A stretch of DNA of 64,000 bases from Parapristionchus giblindavisi (lineage: Eukaryota > Nematoda > Chromadorea > Rhabditida > Diplogasteridae): contig CALSFV010000496.1 in assembly GCA_943737045.1 (NCBI GenBank), positions 1 to 64,000 on the forward strand, in the 5' to 3' direction. Below the pieces are notes generated by a model. The model searched no databases. It saw only the letters and a program-made list of their open reading frames with translations, and was not told the DNA's origin. Positions 46,568 to 58,914 of the stretch are shown here, piece after piece. The translations under genes and the position numbers were made by a program. The number at the start of each line of letters is the position of its first letter. The stretch's first letter is position 1.

Positions 46568-47931
46568 ATGACCGGAGAAACAACATATGACGGATTCGGA
46601 GGAGGTGCTGCCGGAGGTGGTACCACATCCGCATCCACAGGAGGATCAACGAAGATAGTATGTTCCAAGTCAATGACCCCCGAAACATTCTATTTCGGAG
46701 CCCGAGAAGGTGCAGCTGGAGGAGGCACCACATCGAATCCTAAGGAACCATCAACAATAAATGGAGATGTCAAGCGAAAGACTCCCGAAACATTCTATTT
46801 CGGAGCCAGTGGAGCTGGAGGAGGCGTCAAATCTGCTTCCATGGAACAATCAACGATGACTGCTGCAGGATATGTTCCCGTTCCCTCACCCGCTGCGCCA
46901 ACTGGAGGTGAAACCTTAACCTTAACAGCCTTATGCTTATTATCTTCAGGTGGAGGAGCACTAGGAGCCTATTGCGTCCAATCCGAATATTGTGGACTCG
47001 GAGGAGGTGTAGCTGGAGGAGGCGTCAAATCGGCTCCCATGGAACAATCAACGATGACTGGTCCTGGATTCGCTCCTGCGCCCGTACCCGCTGCCCCAAA
47101 TGGAGGTGAAACCGTAACCTTAACAACCTTGTGCTTACTGTCTTTAGGTGGAGGAGCAGTCGGAGCTTATTGCGCAGGCGGCGGAGGAGGAGTTCAGTCG
47201 ATAAACTACGGCGTTGGTGGTGGTGTGGCCGGAGCTGTCAAGCCTTCCGGAGGTGTCAAGCCAGTGGGCGGTCAATCAGTCTATTGCGGAGACGGAGGAG
47301 CTGCTGCTGGAGGTGGTGCCACATTAGGTCCAAAGGGACAATCAACGATAACTGCTCTTGGATTTTCTCGCGCTCCCGTACCCGCTGTCCATACTGGAGG
47401 TGAAACCTTAACCTTAACATCCTTATGCATCTTAACATCCTTACATCTGAAGGAGGAGGAGCGCAAGGAGCACCTTTTAATTACGGAGACGGCGGAGGAC
47501 GAGCTCAGTCGGCAAACTACGGCGTTGGTGGTGGTGTGGCCGGAGCTGCCAAACCTTCCGGAGGTGTCAAGATAGTGGGCGGTCAATCAGTCTATTACGG
47601 AGACGGAGGAGCTGCAGCTGGAGGTGGTGCCACATTGGGTCCCAAGGGACAATCAACGATGACTGCTCCTGGATTCACTCGCACACCCGTACCCGCTGCC
47701 CTAATTGGAGGTGAAGCCTAAACCTTAACATCCTTATGCTTACTATCTTAAGGACAAGGAGCACCTGCCAATTACGGAGGCGGCGGAGGACGAGCTCAGT
47801 CGGCAAACGGCGGCGTTGGTAGTGCAGGAGGAACTGTCAAGCCTTCCGGAAGTGTCAAGCCAGTGGGCGGCCATTCAGTCTATTTCGGAGACGGAGGTCG
47901 TGCCAAATCGACCTACTACATGTCCAAATAA
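46568..47931 (+). CDS. SSQ-like glycine-rich protein, gene E (5' end truncated)
   Basis: Exons 46568-46907, 46950-47105, 47148-47399, 47453-47710, 47753-47931; 1,185 nt, 394 aa from the first internal Met. Family-type coding sequence (SALKGQSTIVGVAKS) is already visible before that Met, from about 46512, and then stops at an upstream in-frame TAG, so the normal N-terminus is missing. Exon bodies carry TPETFYFGA, MEQSTMTAAG, SVYCGDGGAAAGGGATLGPK and KGQSTMTAPG units; last exon ends STYYMSK-stop, AATAAA at 47944. Introns are phase 1 in Gly codons; intron 4 is 53 bp with an AAG acceptor. Might still be expressed from Met 46568 or be a young pseudogene. Confidence 0.6.
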
Positions 47932-48174
47932 GCCACATACTCGAATAAACTTGTTTGGTCAGTATAATTATTGTTGATGCATTACTACATAAATTGGGAA
48001 CTATAGTCACTATATGAGATTACTATTCTATGCGCAATTTCTATGAACAATGCATTCTCTATTATTACTTGGATACTTACATGCTCATGCTCAGCATGAA
48101 ACAATACAGGTTTGTAAATCAAAGAGATCACATAACACTCTCGACATAAATTTATATTGAAAGAGGGTAATATG

Positions 48175-49765
48175 TCCGATATCTGCTACCGTTAGCGTCC
48201 GACGTGTGACTTCCATAGAATGCGGTCTTGGGCAGTTTGAGACCAATAACCGACAGGGGATTTTTGTGCTCGCTAAGTGGGTGGCAGCGTCTCGGGTGCC
48301 GGATCTCGTCTCTCCGGAGCAGCTGTTCTCGCTGGTCGTGACTGGATATTCCGAGAAGAGATCTTTCTAAGGCTCATTGAATGCGCGTGACCGAGAGTGT
48401 GATCGTCTTGTTCTCGGCACAGGTTTCGGCTCCGTAGCATCCTTCGGGGAGGTCTGTGGAGTCGAAGAAGTGGGCTTTCAGGTAGCTGTCCCTCAGGAGT
48501 AGCGTGGCTTCTTTGATCGATTTCATTGCGACTCAGGCTGAGCTTCGACGTCGCACTATTTCGCATTTCAGGTCGTTCGTCATGTTGATCAGTCTTCCTA
48601 GGTATGCATAAGAATCGGTTTCAGGCATGGGGATGCCTTGTAGGAGTATGGGGGTTTGATCCGCCACGTGTTTCTCATCACCTCGGTTTTCGACATGTTC
48701 ATGGATAGTCCAGTCGAGCGACCGGCCTTGTCAAGGTCTTCTAGGAGCCTCTGCTTCTCCGCTGAGTTCTGGCTGATCAGTACACTATCATCAGCGAATC
48801 GAAGTTTCTTCAACTTGCGCCCGTCGATGTTGATGCCTTTCTCATCCCAGTTTAGTTGGAGCATAGGCTACGATGATCATACGATGAAGGACTGCAGTGA
48901 AGAGTTTGGGAGAGATGGTGTCTCCTTGTCTGACGCATTTTTTTAATAGGGATTGTGAGGTCGTGGGTGAACATGCGTATTAGTGTGGTGGTTGAGTCAT
49001 TGCATTCAGCGAGAAGGTCAATGTAGGCAGAGTCCACTCCTGCTTGAAGGAGGCCATTCCATACGGCACCGAGTTGGACGCTGTCAAAGGCTTTTTGGTA
49101 TTCGACGAATGCGAGTATCAGAAGTTACTTGAATTATTTGGTGCGCTCTACTAATTGGGAGAGTGAATGGAAAATGATCTGTGCAGCAGAAGCCTTTGCG
49201 AAATCTGGCTTGATCAACCGGTTGGAATGAGTCCAATTGTCCTCCCAGCCTGTTCAGGATGATCTTGGTGAACACCTTGTACACTTGAGAGAGCTCGCGG
49301 AATTCCGATTATTGTATGGTAGTCTCTTTAGGTAGGGGTCCGGATGTCTTGGGTCGTCGAGCTGCACAGCTTTGTGTGGTAATAGGATACTGTCTATTTC
49401 CGATTTGAGATGTCTTTCCCGATCCTTTTGGGTCCTTCATACATGTGGCTCCTTGGAAGTCTGTCAGTAGTCTACGAGCCCGTTTGATGCTTGCTTTTGC
49501 TACAGCAGCGTCCATTATCTTTGCATCCCTGTATACCTTCATTGATTCCTTCATTGCTACTCGACAGGCTTTGTTTGCGATGTTTCTTCCGAGGTGTGTT
49601 GCCTTGGCGAGTTCAGCTCGTTTTTTGGAGAATGGCTCTTGTCTTGGAGTTTTGAGACTGTTGGGGGGCCGCTTTGCTGCGGCAGCTCCACAGGATTTCA
49701 GGCCTTGGCAAAGAAAATCGAAGTCTGAGGAAGCGTCATGGTCTCTGCGCAATGGTTAAATTGCG
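48175..49765 (-). mobile_element. Degenerate RTE-type LINE, inverted
   Basis: Minus-strand relic of the same family as the element at 15.8 kb. Segments in transcript order: an N-terminal region around 49752-49309 (AELAKATHLGRNIANKACR), RT fingers at 49284-49084 (VFTKIILNRLGGQLDSFQP), palm at 49037-48598 (MLQLNWDEKGINIDGRK, LRFADDSVLISQNS, catalytic FADD retained) and the C-terminal region to about 48190. Many frameshifts and substitutions. It ends directly against the SSQ-like relic at 49790. Confidence 0.88.
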
Positions 49766-49789
49766 ATGTCGAGGGAAAAAAACAAATCT

Positions 49790-50033
49790 AGAGGTAAATC
49801 ACCAACATTAACAATCTTATCCTTCCATAAGGTGGACGAGCCCCCGGAGGCGTATTACGAAGGCGGAGGAGGACGAGTTCAGTCGGCAAACTTTGGCACT
49901 GTGGCATTTTGGAGGAGGAACTGTCAAGCCTTCCGGAGGTGTCAAGCCAATGGCCGGACAATCAACATATTGCGGAGTTTGAGGAGGTGCAGCTGGAGGT
50001 AGCGTCACATAGGCCTACTTCACATTCAAATAA
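49790..50033 (+). pseudogene. SSQ-like relic: terminal intron and last exon
   Basis: Starts with an intron-like GGTAAATC...ATAAG matching family introns, then GTGGACGAGCCCCCGGAGGC as in gene D exon starts, followed by Gly-rich coding with frameshifts, internal TGA (about 49979) and TAG, and a conserved tail (TTCAAATAAGCC, AATAAA at 50046). The upstream part is replaced by the LINE, so this is a dead copy. Confidence 0.78.
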
Positions 50034-50254
50034 GCCCCTTACTTGAATAAACTTATGTGCGCATTACAATTACATGTAGGTGACGCATGACTATTTGAAA
50101 CTACAGAGATTACACTGGGAAGGAACTTGACTTCACCTATATAAATCGATATAATCACATTATAGTTCGGTAGAGTTGGTAACACGTGCGCTCCTCTGCG
50201 GAGCGTATTAGGTATTTCATCGGAGTAGGCATTTTTTTTCGCTTCTCAAGTCTT

Positions 50255-50520
50255 CCTTAAAGAAGGGGACCCTCGAGTTTTTTCGTGACTAAACTGGCCA
50301 GGCAGAACTATAGATCACATCTCCCTGTTTACAAAAAAACAATTTTCTCTAAAATTTTATATGCCCCGGAATACCGTAAACCCGGGATTAGAGTTCACTC
50401 ATGTCCAGGGAATGGCGCGAGTTTTTGAAAATATATAGAAAACTGCAAACGGGGTCGAACCCGCGTGGCACGGTTACAAACAATGGCATGTAACCACTTA
50501 GCCATACACGCTACTCTCTG
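50255..50520 (-). mobile_element. tRNA-headed SINE, copy 1
   Basis: On the minus strand the head has an A-box-like TGGCTAAGTGGT and a B-box GGGTTCGACCCC, but the acceptor stem does not pair, so it is not a tRNA gene. The body to the left (CGCGAG, TTGAAAATA, GCAGAAC, TTTCGTGA) parallels copy 2. Confidence 0.55.
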
Positions 50521-50594
50521 AACCTCTCAATTCTGATAGAGAACATAAGGTCACTTCCTATCTCCCACGTTCTAGCGCACCCAAAATCTCCTGG

Positions 50595-50860
50595 TTCCCC
50601 TTCTTTAAAGGTGGTGTCCGGGCAATATTTTCGTGAACAAACTGTGAAGACAGAAAGATAGCAAACGTTATTCTGCATACCTTACATAAATTAATTTATG
50701 CTAATTTATCTTATAGAATCATGAATGAATCCATGCTTGATGTACAGGCAAAGGCGCGAAATTTTGAAAATAGGAAAGTTCAGCAATAGGTTTCGAACCC
50801 GCGACGTTACGCTTACTAGTGAGCAATTTTACCACTGCGCTACGGGATTGATGAATGGTC
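50595..50860 (-). mobile_element. tRNA-headed SINE, copy 2
   Basis: Minus strand reads TAGCGCAGTGGT (A box) and GGGTTCGAAACC (B box) with an anticodon-arm-like GCTCACTAGTAAGC, but no matching acceptor stem. The body (GGCGCGAAATTTTGAAAATA, ACAAACTGTGAAGACAGAA) aligns by eye with copy 1 and with a third copy at 54.7 kb. Confidence 0.55.
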
Positions 50861-51527
50861 GTGCTAATTTCTTGCATATCACTTGTCCCTTGCATAATAG
50901 ATATGTTACACGTTTGCATAGACATTCGAGGTCGTCCATCTTTAAGTCTTCCGTGATAAAAAAGTTTAAAAGTTTTCATTAAATGGCTAAGGAAAAATAA
51001 AGAAAGTTTCCATTCATGCTAAAAATTTATTTAAACGTCATGTCACACTAGTCCAAAAATGTTGGGTACGGCAACTTCTGAAGATTCCGAGCTGTAATGT
51101 ATAACAAACACATCAATCAATAACTCTATACTCACAATCAATAGATCTTCTCAAACTGTATGTACATGTATTCAGTGCGGGCACGTCGTTCCATCATGAT
51201 TCGCCCTCGTAATCTGGAAAAATATTGATATTTAAAAAAAATATTTTGATCTTCTTCAACTTATCCAGCAATCAAGTATCATGGGCATAAAGCGATCACA
51301 CGTGAATTGATAAATAACTATTTTCGACCACGTTTTCAAGATGTCGTTCTTATCTAATTGAATTAAATTTGTATATTGTCAATTCTCTAACATTGTGAAT
51401 GCATTATCGTTTTGTATGTAAACTTAATTGAATAATATGAATTTATTACATTACTTTTACATATTAATTAGCTAATCCCGATGGGTATAAAAACAAATGA
51501 AACCGAGTGATTCTCACATTCGTCGTC
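50861..51527. other. Upstream region of the MSP relic
   Basis: AT-rich, no exon supported. GGGTATAAAAAC at 51483-51494 is a TATA-like element about 35 bp before the MSP start codon. Confidence 0.5.
51486..51493 (+). promoter_or_regulatory. TATA-like box of the MSP locus
   Basis: TATAAAAA 35 bp before the ATG at 51528; a short leader like this is usual for msp genes. Inference. Confidence 0.4.
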
Positions 51528-52302
51528 ATGGCTCAGTCAATTCCTCCCGTAGATATCGCCACTTAACCCGGCGCCAAGATCGTCTTCAACGCTCCCTATG
51601 ATGACAAGCACACCTATCATATCAAGGTTGGTGTTAGAATCTTGCCGTGTTAAGGTCTTATGGATATAGGTCTTACGGTTTAGAGTTTCAGGGTTGTGAG
51701 ATTTTATGTTTTATGATATTAGAGTTCATACATGTCTCTTTAGAAATAGTTATTTTAAATTTTATGTATGTCAATTAAATTTACAAGATGCGCAATCATC
51801 TATCATTCAGGTGACCAACTCCTCTGCTCGTCGTATCGGATGGGCCTTCAAGACCACCAACATGAAGAGACTCGGTGTCGACCCCGGATCAGGAGTTCTC
51901 GACCCCAAGGAAAACACCCTCATCGCAGTCTCTTGCGATGCTTTCGCCTACGGACAGGAGGTACGGTAATTGCACAGTACTGTATATACTATAATATATG
52001 TATTAAACTGATCGATATTCCTTCAGGACACCAACAACGACCGTATCACCATCGAGTGGACCAACACTCCTGATGGAGCCGCCAAGCAGTTCCGTCGTGA
52101 ATGGTTCCAGGGAGACTGTATGGTGCGCAGAAAGAACCTCCCCATCGAGTACAATCCTTTAGTGGCAATAAACATTCATTACCAAAGCGTTAGCGTTATG
52201 CATATTAATACGGCAACGCCAATACATTTTTATGATTCTTTTTGTTTGATTATTCAGATAAAGCCCTCCTTCACTTCACTTCAGCTCAGGGTCTCGTGTT
52301 GA
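51528..52302 (+). pseudogene. Major sperm protein (MSP) copy with premature stop and lost terminal stop
   Basis: MSP is the cytoskeletal and signalling protein of nematode sperm, normally about 127 aa. Exons 51528-51626, 51811-51960 and 52027 onward carry nearly the whole protein: [103 protein letters not shown]. Codon 13 is TAA (51564-51566) where the family has glutamine (one C-to-T change), and the terminal stop after EYNP is TTA, so the frame runs on to 52302. Splice sites and the rest of the frame are intact. The two independent lesions indicate a young pseudogene, although sequence error at codon 13 cannot be excluded. Two introns, unlike most C. elegans msp genes. Confidence 0.88.
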
Positions 52303-52976
52303 TACCGACAGAAAATAAATAAATGAATGATTTGGAAGAAACATCGAAGAAAATTGTTTTTGGATGGACTAACTTTTATAATCGATTGAATGATACTTAT
52401 TATTAGAAAAGTAGAATAACGCGTGTCATCAGACTGATTACAATTAGAAAACAACTTCTTTCTGTACTTTTGTACTTCTTTCTGAATTCTTTCTGAATAC
52501 TGAATGAATATGATTACATCTTTTGTTTGATCGTGTTTCGGTTATCGCAACGATTTCATAGTTGAAACTGGTTATGAAGTCTTGAAGAGATAGCTTTATT
52601 CTTTATAAACAATAAATATTACACAGATTTTGATGATTGGATACCTATTGAGGAACAAAAACTAGATGGCTGTCCTAGATGATACAAAATTACAATACTA
52701 TTAAATATGCACTTAGTTCCTCAATCGAATTGATTCATGATTAATCGAAGGGTCTTGGGGGGGGGGGATTGTGTGAGCATACTTCATACATACTTCAGTT
52801 CACATTACCTATTCTTTTGTCCCCTTCAATTTACCTTGGTGGGAGAGAGTAAAGACAATGAAATGGAAAAGACTTTAGCTTTCCTCTTGAAAATGCTAAC
52901 TCTCTTCTCTCACCTCGGAATATGATCTTATAGTTAGTAAGCTTTTACTCATCTGTCATCTTTCCGCTCATTCCAC
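52303..52976. other. Intergenic region, nothing firm
   Basis: AT-rich. A G9 run sits at about 52757. An ATG at about 52862 opens a hydrophobic 21-codon ORF (MEKTLAFLLKMLTLFSHLGI) that could be a signal-peptide exon of the gene at 53257, but no clean splice donor follows. Confidence 0.35.
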
Positions 52977-53217
52977 TTACAATCTGTATATGTTTATAGT
53001 TAGGGAACTAATCATCGTTCTCATATCCATTTCATCGGTAAGATTCGCCAACGGTTTAGATAGTTGTTTCTGAAATAAATCATATTTTGAGGTTACATCA
53101 ATATGTTTCGTACCGAATTCAGCTTCGAATCCAAGAAACCTTTTAACGGTTGAAACAACGACTTCAGAATCTGGATGCACATTGATATGCACTAACTTTA
53201 CCGGAGTGGGTTGTAAT
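52977..53217 (-). CDS. Possible exon of an unidentified minus-strand gene
   Basis: Open on the minus strand with protein-like composition (PTPVKLVHINVHPDSEVVV, VKRFLGFEAEFGTKHI, KQLSKPLANLTDEMDM) and ending at a GTAAGT donor-like site (TACAGATT|GTAAGT). No Met or clear acceptor is fixed at its start. No family recognised. It lies just upstream of the plus-strand exon at 53257, so one of the two models may be wrong. Confidence 0.3.
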
Positions 53218-53256
53218 TTTCAGAAAATTCAGAACTTAAATGAATAATTTGTTTAG

Positions 53257-53893
53257 TGTGAGGCAGTTTTATTTGAGCCATCAGAGAATAAGTGTGCGAT
53301 ACTCGGGTCAGTTATGAATAATAAATGTGCCAAACCAATAGATATCTTGGTCGCGACAGAAACTGGATGTCCTCGTATGTTTACTTTTTTTTTCATTAAA
53401 AAAAAACTTGCTATACATTTGCAACTATTGTCACTTTCTAGAGATACCACCAAATGATATAAACTCAACATACGTGCCTGGTTACTGCGGAGGGACGTCA
53501 TTTGATATTCCATCAGCTGGTTCTAAACCAGTTTGTGGATTACGCGATGTTGGAGACAATTGGGTTGTGTTCGAGTAGGTTTATTTTCTTAAAATATGTT
53601 AAAAGCTTCTTTTATGAGATCTAAAATAGAACGGTGAAATCTTTAACTACACTACAATGATAAATGATCATCATAGGATGAAATCAGCCTCCTTTTTGAA
53701 ATTCACTTTTGCAATTGTTTCGTGTTTTTTATTGATTTACTCATTCATAGTGAAAGGGAATGGAAAGCTACAAAGAATCTTATTGTTAGGGAACAATATT
53801 GCAAACTCAATGAACTCCTTCTTTGAACACATTTATCAAGAGCACATTCTTCATCGTAGAAGTCTTCTTAATTCCGATAGTACATGGACTTAA
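53257..53893 (+). CDS. 3' part of a cysteine-rich single-pass membrane protein
   Basis: Not recognised. Exons 53257-53374, 53442-53574 and 53677-53893 join in frame and end at TAA. The acceptor TTTGTTTAG before 53257 shows that upstream exons exist but I could not identify them. The first two exons encode an extracellular-type region with six cysteines (CEAVLFEPSENKCAILG, NNKCAKPIDILV, ETGC, GYCGGTSFD, KPVCGLRD), somewhat reminiscent of PAN/apple-type modules, which is only a suggestion. The last exon has a 22-residue hydrophobic helix (FLKFTFAIVSCFLLIYSFIV) followed by a basic, probably cytoplasmic tail of about 50 residues ending SDSTWT. Donors are GTATGT and GTAGGT. The topology suggests a type I surface protein. 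Confidence 0.55.
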
Positions 53894-54669
53894 TCTTCAC
53901 ATGCACTACGTAATATTTACGCAATATTACTTTTATCGATTGATCTCTTTGAAACGACTAAACAAGAAATAGTCCACAATTTGTAGTCTGGTACATAATT
54001 GTCTGGGAAATGATGCATACCTTATCAATCGTTATCAATGTTGTGTGAGCAATCAAACTAAAGTCGGGGTATCTGTATCGTGGTATCTGTCTTACCTGAC
54101 TTCTCTTTACGGGTTTGGTCGAGACCATACGAATGGTTGTACGACCGCATCTCACAATCGAGAAAATGCCATAAAATGAATATTTATATCTTAATTTAAT
54201 TATAAATTTGATTCTACTTTAGTAAACATTACATAGATGTGATAACATTTGGAATTGAAAATAAATAAAAGTGGTAGGAAGGGTAGGAATCAAATTAAAG
54301 TTACTCTCCGAAAATGGTTCCAATATTTGCTTTCAACGTGATTCTTATAAAATGCAACCCTTTCTAGTCTGTGGTTTGTAGATAGTGAGAGTGGATCACT
54401 TGTTTGATTTGGTGTACCGATCTATACACAAAAACTGTTCCGTTGATCTAAATAAAACGACGGTTCTAGAAATAAAGTACAACCGCAAATTCAATTTCTA
54501 TTGACCATATGCACTTTCATGAAAAAATTAATCCAAACACTGGCATAGTATATGAATAAGAGAATTAGTTATACCCCATAATCTCGAGTATGGTCATTGA
54601 ACTGTGATGATTAATGCGAACATTTATAAGTTAGCGACTAGGATATTCAATGACCGATTCAAAAAGTTA

Positions 54670-54850
54670 GAGTGTGCACCCGCCGACGCCTAGGTCTTGT
54701 GGTAACCACGTATTCGATAACCGCACGCTCCTTTTTTTCCCGAAAATTTCAATTTCAGCTTTACAAATAGCGCATGGTATAATAGCTTTTGCCATCCTTC
54801 TGTCTTCACAGTTTGTTGGCGAAAATATTCGCAATACTTTATCTTTAACA
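54670..54850 (+). mobile_element. SINE, copy 3 (decayed head)
   Basis: On the minus strand the body reads AACAAACTGTGAAGACAGAA as in the 50.6-kb copy, so this one is in opposite orientation. Its tRNA-like head (TATTCGATAACC) has lost the B-box consensus. Confidence 0.45.
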
Positions 54851-55205
54851 TTTGAGCTCATCCCAAAGATCAACGAGTAATAAGGACCGGTTATTTCACA
54901 CTAAGTCCCATCATTTCTGGTTTGTTGTTGTTGTGGGGAAAACACTTGAATTTGTCTCCCGATCATTGGAGTTGTTGCAGAATAAACAAGTTATGTGAGT
55001 AAATAAATTACTCTATCAATCATTATCGCTCCCTTTCTTTAACTTCATGCTCTCTATCTCTCTCCCTATCTCGATCTCTCTATTTCCACGCCCTCCCATC
55101 TCTCACCAACCTCTCTCCTTCTATCTTTCTTCTCTATCTATCACTCTCTCTCTCTATCTCTTACTCTCCTTTTCCACGTACTCATCGCTAATCTACCCTT
55201 TCTAG

Positions 55206-55262
55206 TCTCTAGTCTATAGTGTCTAGTATCTTCCTTGTACCTTCAGATGTATATAACCATCG
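55206..55262 (+). promoter_or_regulatory. Conserved GST upstream block, gene 2
   Basis: Contains TCCTTGTACCTTCAGATGTA and ATAACCAT, about 375 bp before the GST ATG. Matching blocks precede GST genes 3 and 4 and occur again near 63.6 kb. Function (promoter, or transcribed leader) is inferred from conservation. Confidence 0.55.
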
Positions 55263-55635
55263 GTGTGGCCACGCTCAACACACGTTCGGTTCAACTTCCT
55301 TCTCGAGCATCACCCGATATCAAACTCTAGCAATTAGCTCCTCTCTTCATTTCAATTCTACCCCTCTTCATTTGTGTTCCGATTTCGATTGAGATAAACA
55401 CTTTCCCGTGGTCTCTTCCGCAATCATCTATCGCCCCCTTAAAGGGCGCTGATCCTACGTGCTATATGTTGATCATTGACATGTGCCACACTACCTTTAC
55501 CCTACTCCCAGTTCTTATAACAGTGATCTAAACTCTTCGCTCTGAGTCTATTCGTTCTAGAAACACTCGTTCACTTACTTCGTTCAAAAGAGAATTATAC
55601 CAGAATACAGTTTCCCATATTTTCAGATCTTAAGT

Positions 55636-58092
<2,457 letters not shown>

Positions 58093-58464
58093 ATGAATAA
58101 CGAACTATATCATTCCATCAATATATGTATTGTATTCATTCGTGTAGATCTCGATTGTGATAAAGAATATTTTATGGCAATTATGCACTGTTCTCAATCT
58201 AAAAGAGACTTCATAATGAAGTAGAGGAACAAGAACATGCGCTCGAATATTCCAATACCGTCAGATGATTTGAAAATTTCCCCATAAATATACGATATTA
58301 GGTTATCATGGTCGAGATAGTTCATTCACTTGAATTTTATCCATGTGAAGATCAATGTTCACTCGAAAATATACGCACAACAATAATACCAACGTGTGTT
58401 GCAAATGAGTAAACATGCGCACATTCGGAACCTCTGTACATCTTTCTTCGTCTCTACCCTTGAA

Positions 58465-58513
58465 GAGTCTAGTCTATTGTTTCTACCTTGTGCCCGTCAG
58501 TGTAAATAACCAT
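58465..58513 (+). promoter_or_regulatory. Conserved GST upstream block, gene 3
   Basis: Contains TTTCTACCTTGTGCCCGTCA and GTGTAAATAACCA, about 400 bp before the ATG of GST gene 3; shared with gene 4 almost exactly. A longer duplicated stretch (about 58350-58450) containing AACGTGTGTTGCA also precedes it, as at 60828-60930. Confidence 0.55.
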
Positions 58514-58914
58514 TAACTTTCTTTCAATTTTCCTTCATTCGCCTTTGGAAAACACTTGGTCTTCACTTTCGCGTTTTTTTTGTCTATTTAAAAATGTAGT
58601 CCACTCTAATTCCTACTTTCCAAAAACCTAATAAAGACGTTCTTCATCTCAACAACTCTTAACTTCCCTTTCAATTCAGTGTTCTAAATCCTCATCTCTA
58701 AATTTTCCTATTTTGTGCAAATTTTTTATATAAGAGTATCCGTTTGCTACCCTGTCCTTTTCACTGCAGTATGTAGACAAATCTATTAGGTAGTGACCAG
58801 AGCGGAGATGTGCAATGTAACTCCTGTATGCGTTGTTACATTTGCCTAACATGCATCCGCCGTAAGGCAAATGAATATAACACCGCATGAAACTTGAATT
58901 TAGAGATAATCGGA

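Larger units (their letters stand above)
53894..55635. other. Intergenic region upstream of the GST array
   Basis: Contains SINE copy 3 (54670-54850), CT-rich microsatellites at about 55070-55175, and the conserved GST upstream block at 55206-55262. A short minus-strand ORF at 53958-54155 has a donor-like GTAAGA but no family match. Confidence 0.5.

Noticed and set aside
50447..50514. tRNA gene on the minus strand
   Set aside because: A- and B-box-like sequences are present, but the acceptor stem does not pair and the flanks belong to a repeated SINE body.
50785..50850. Second tRNA gene on the minus strand
   Set aside because: Same reasoning: no acceptor stem complement after the T-arm, and a shared SINE body.
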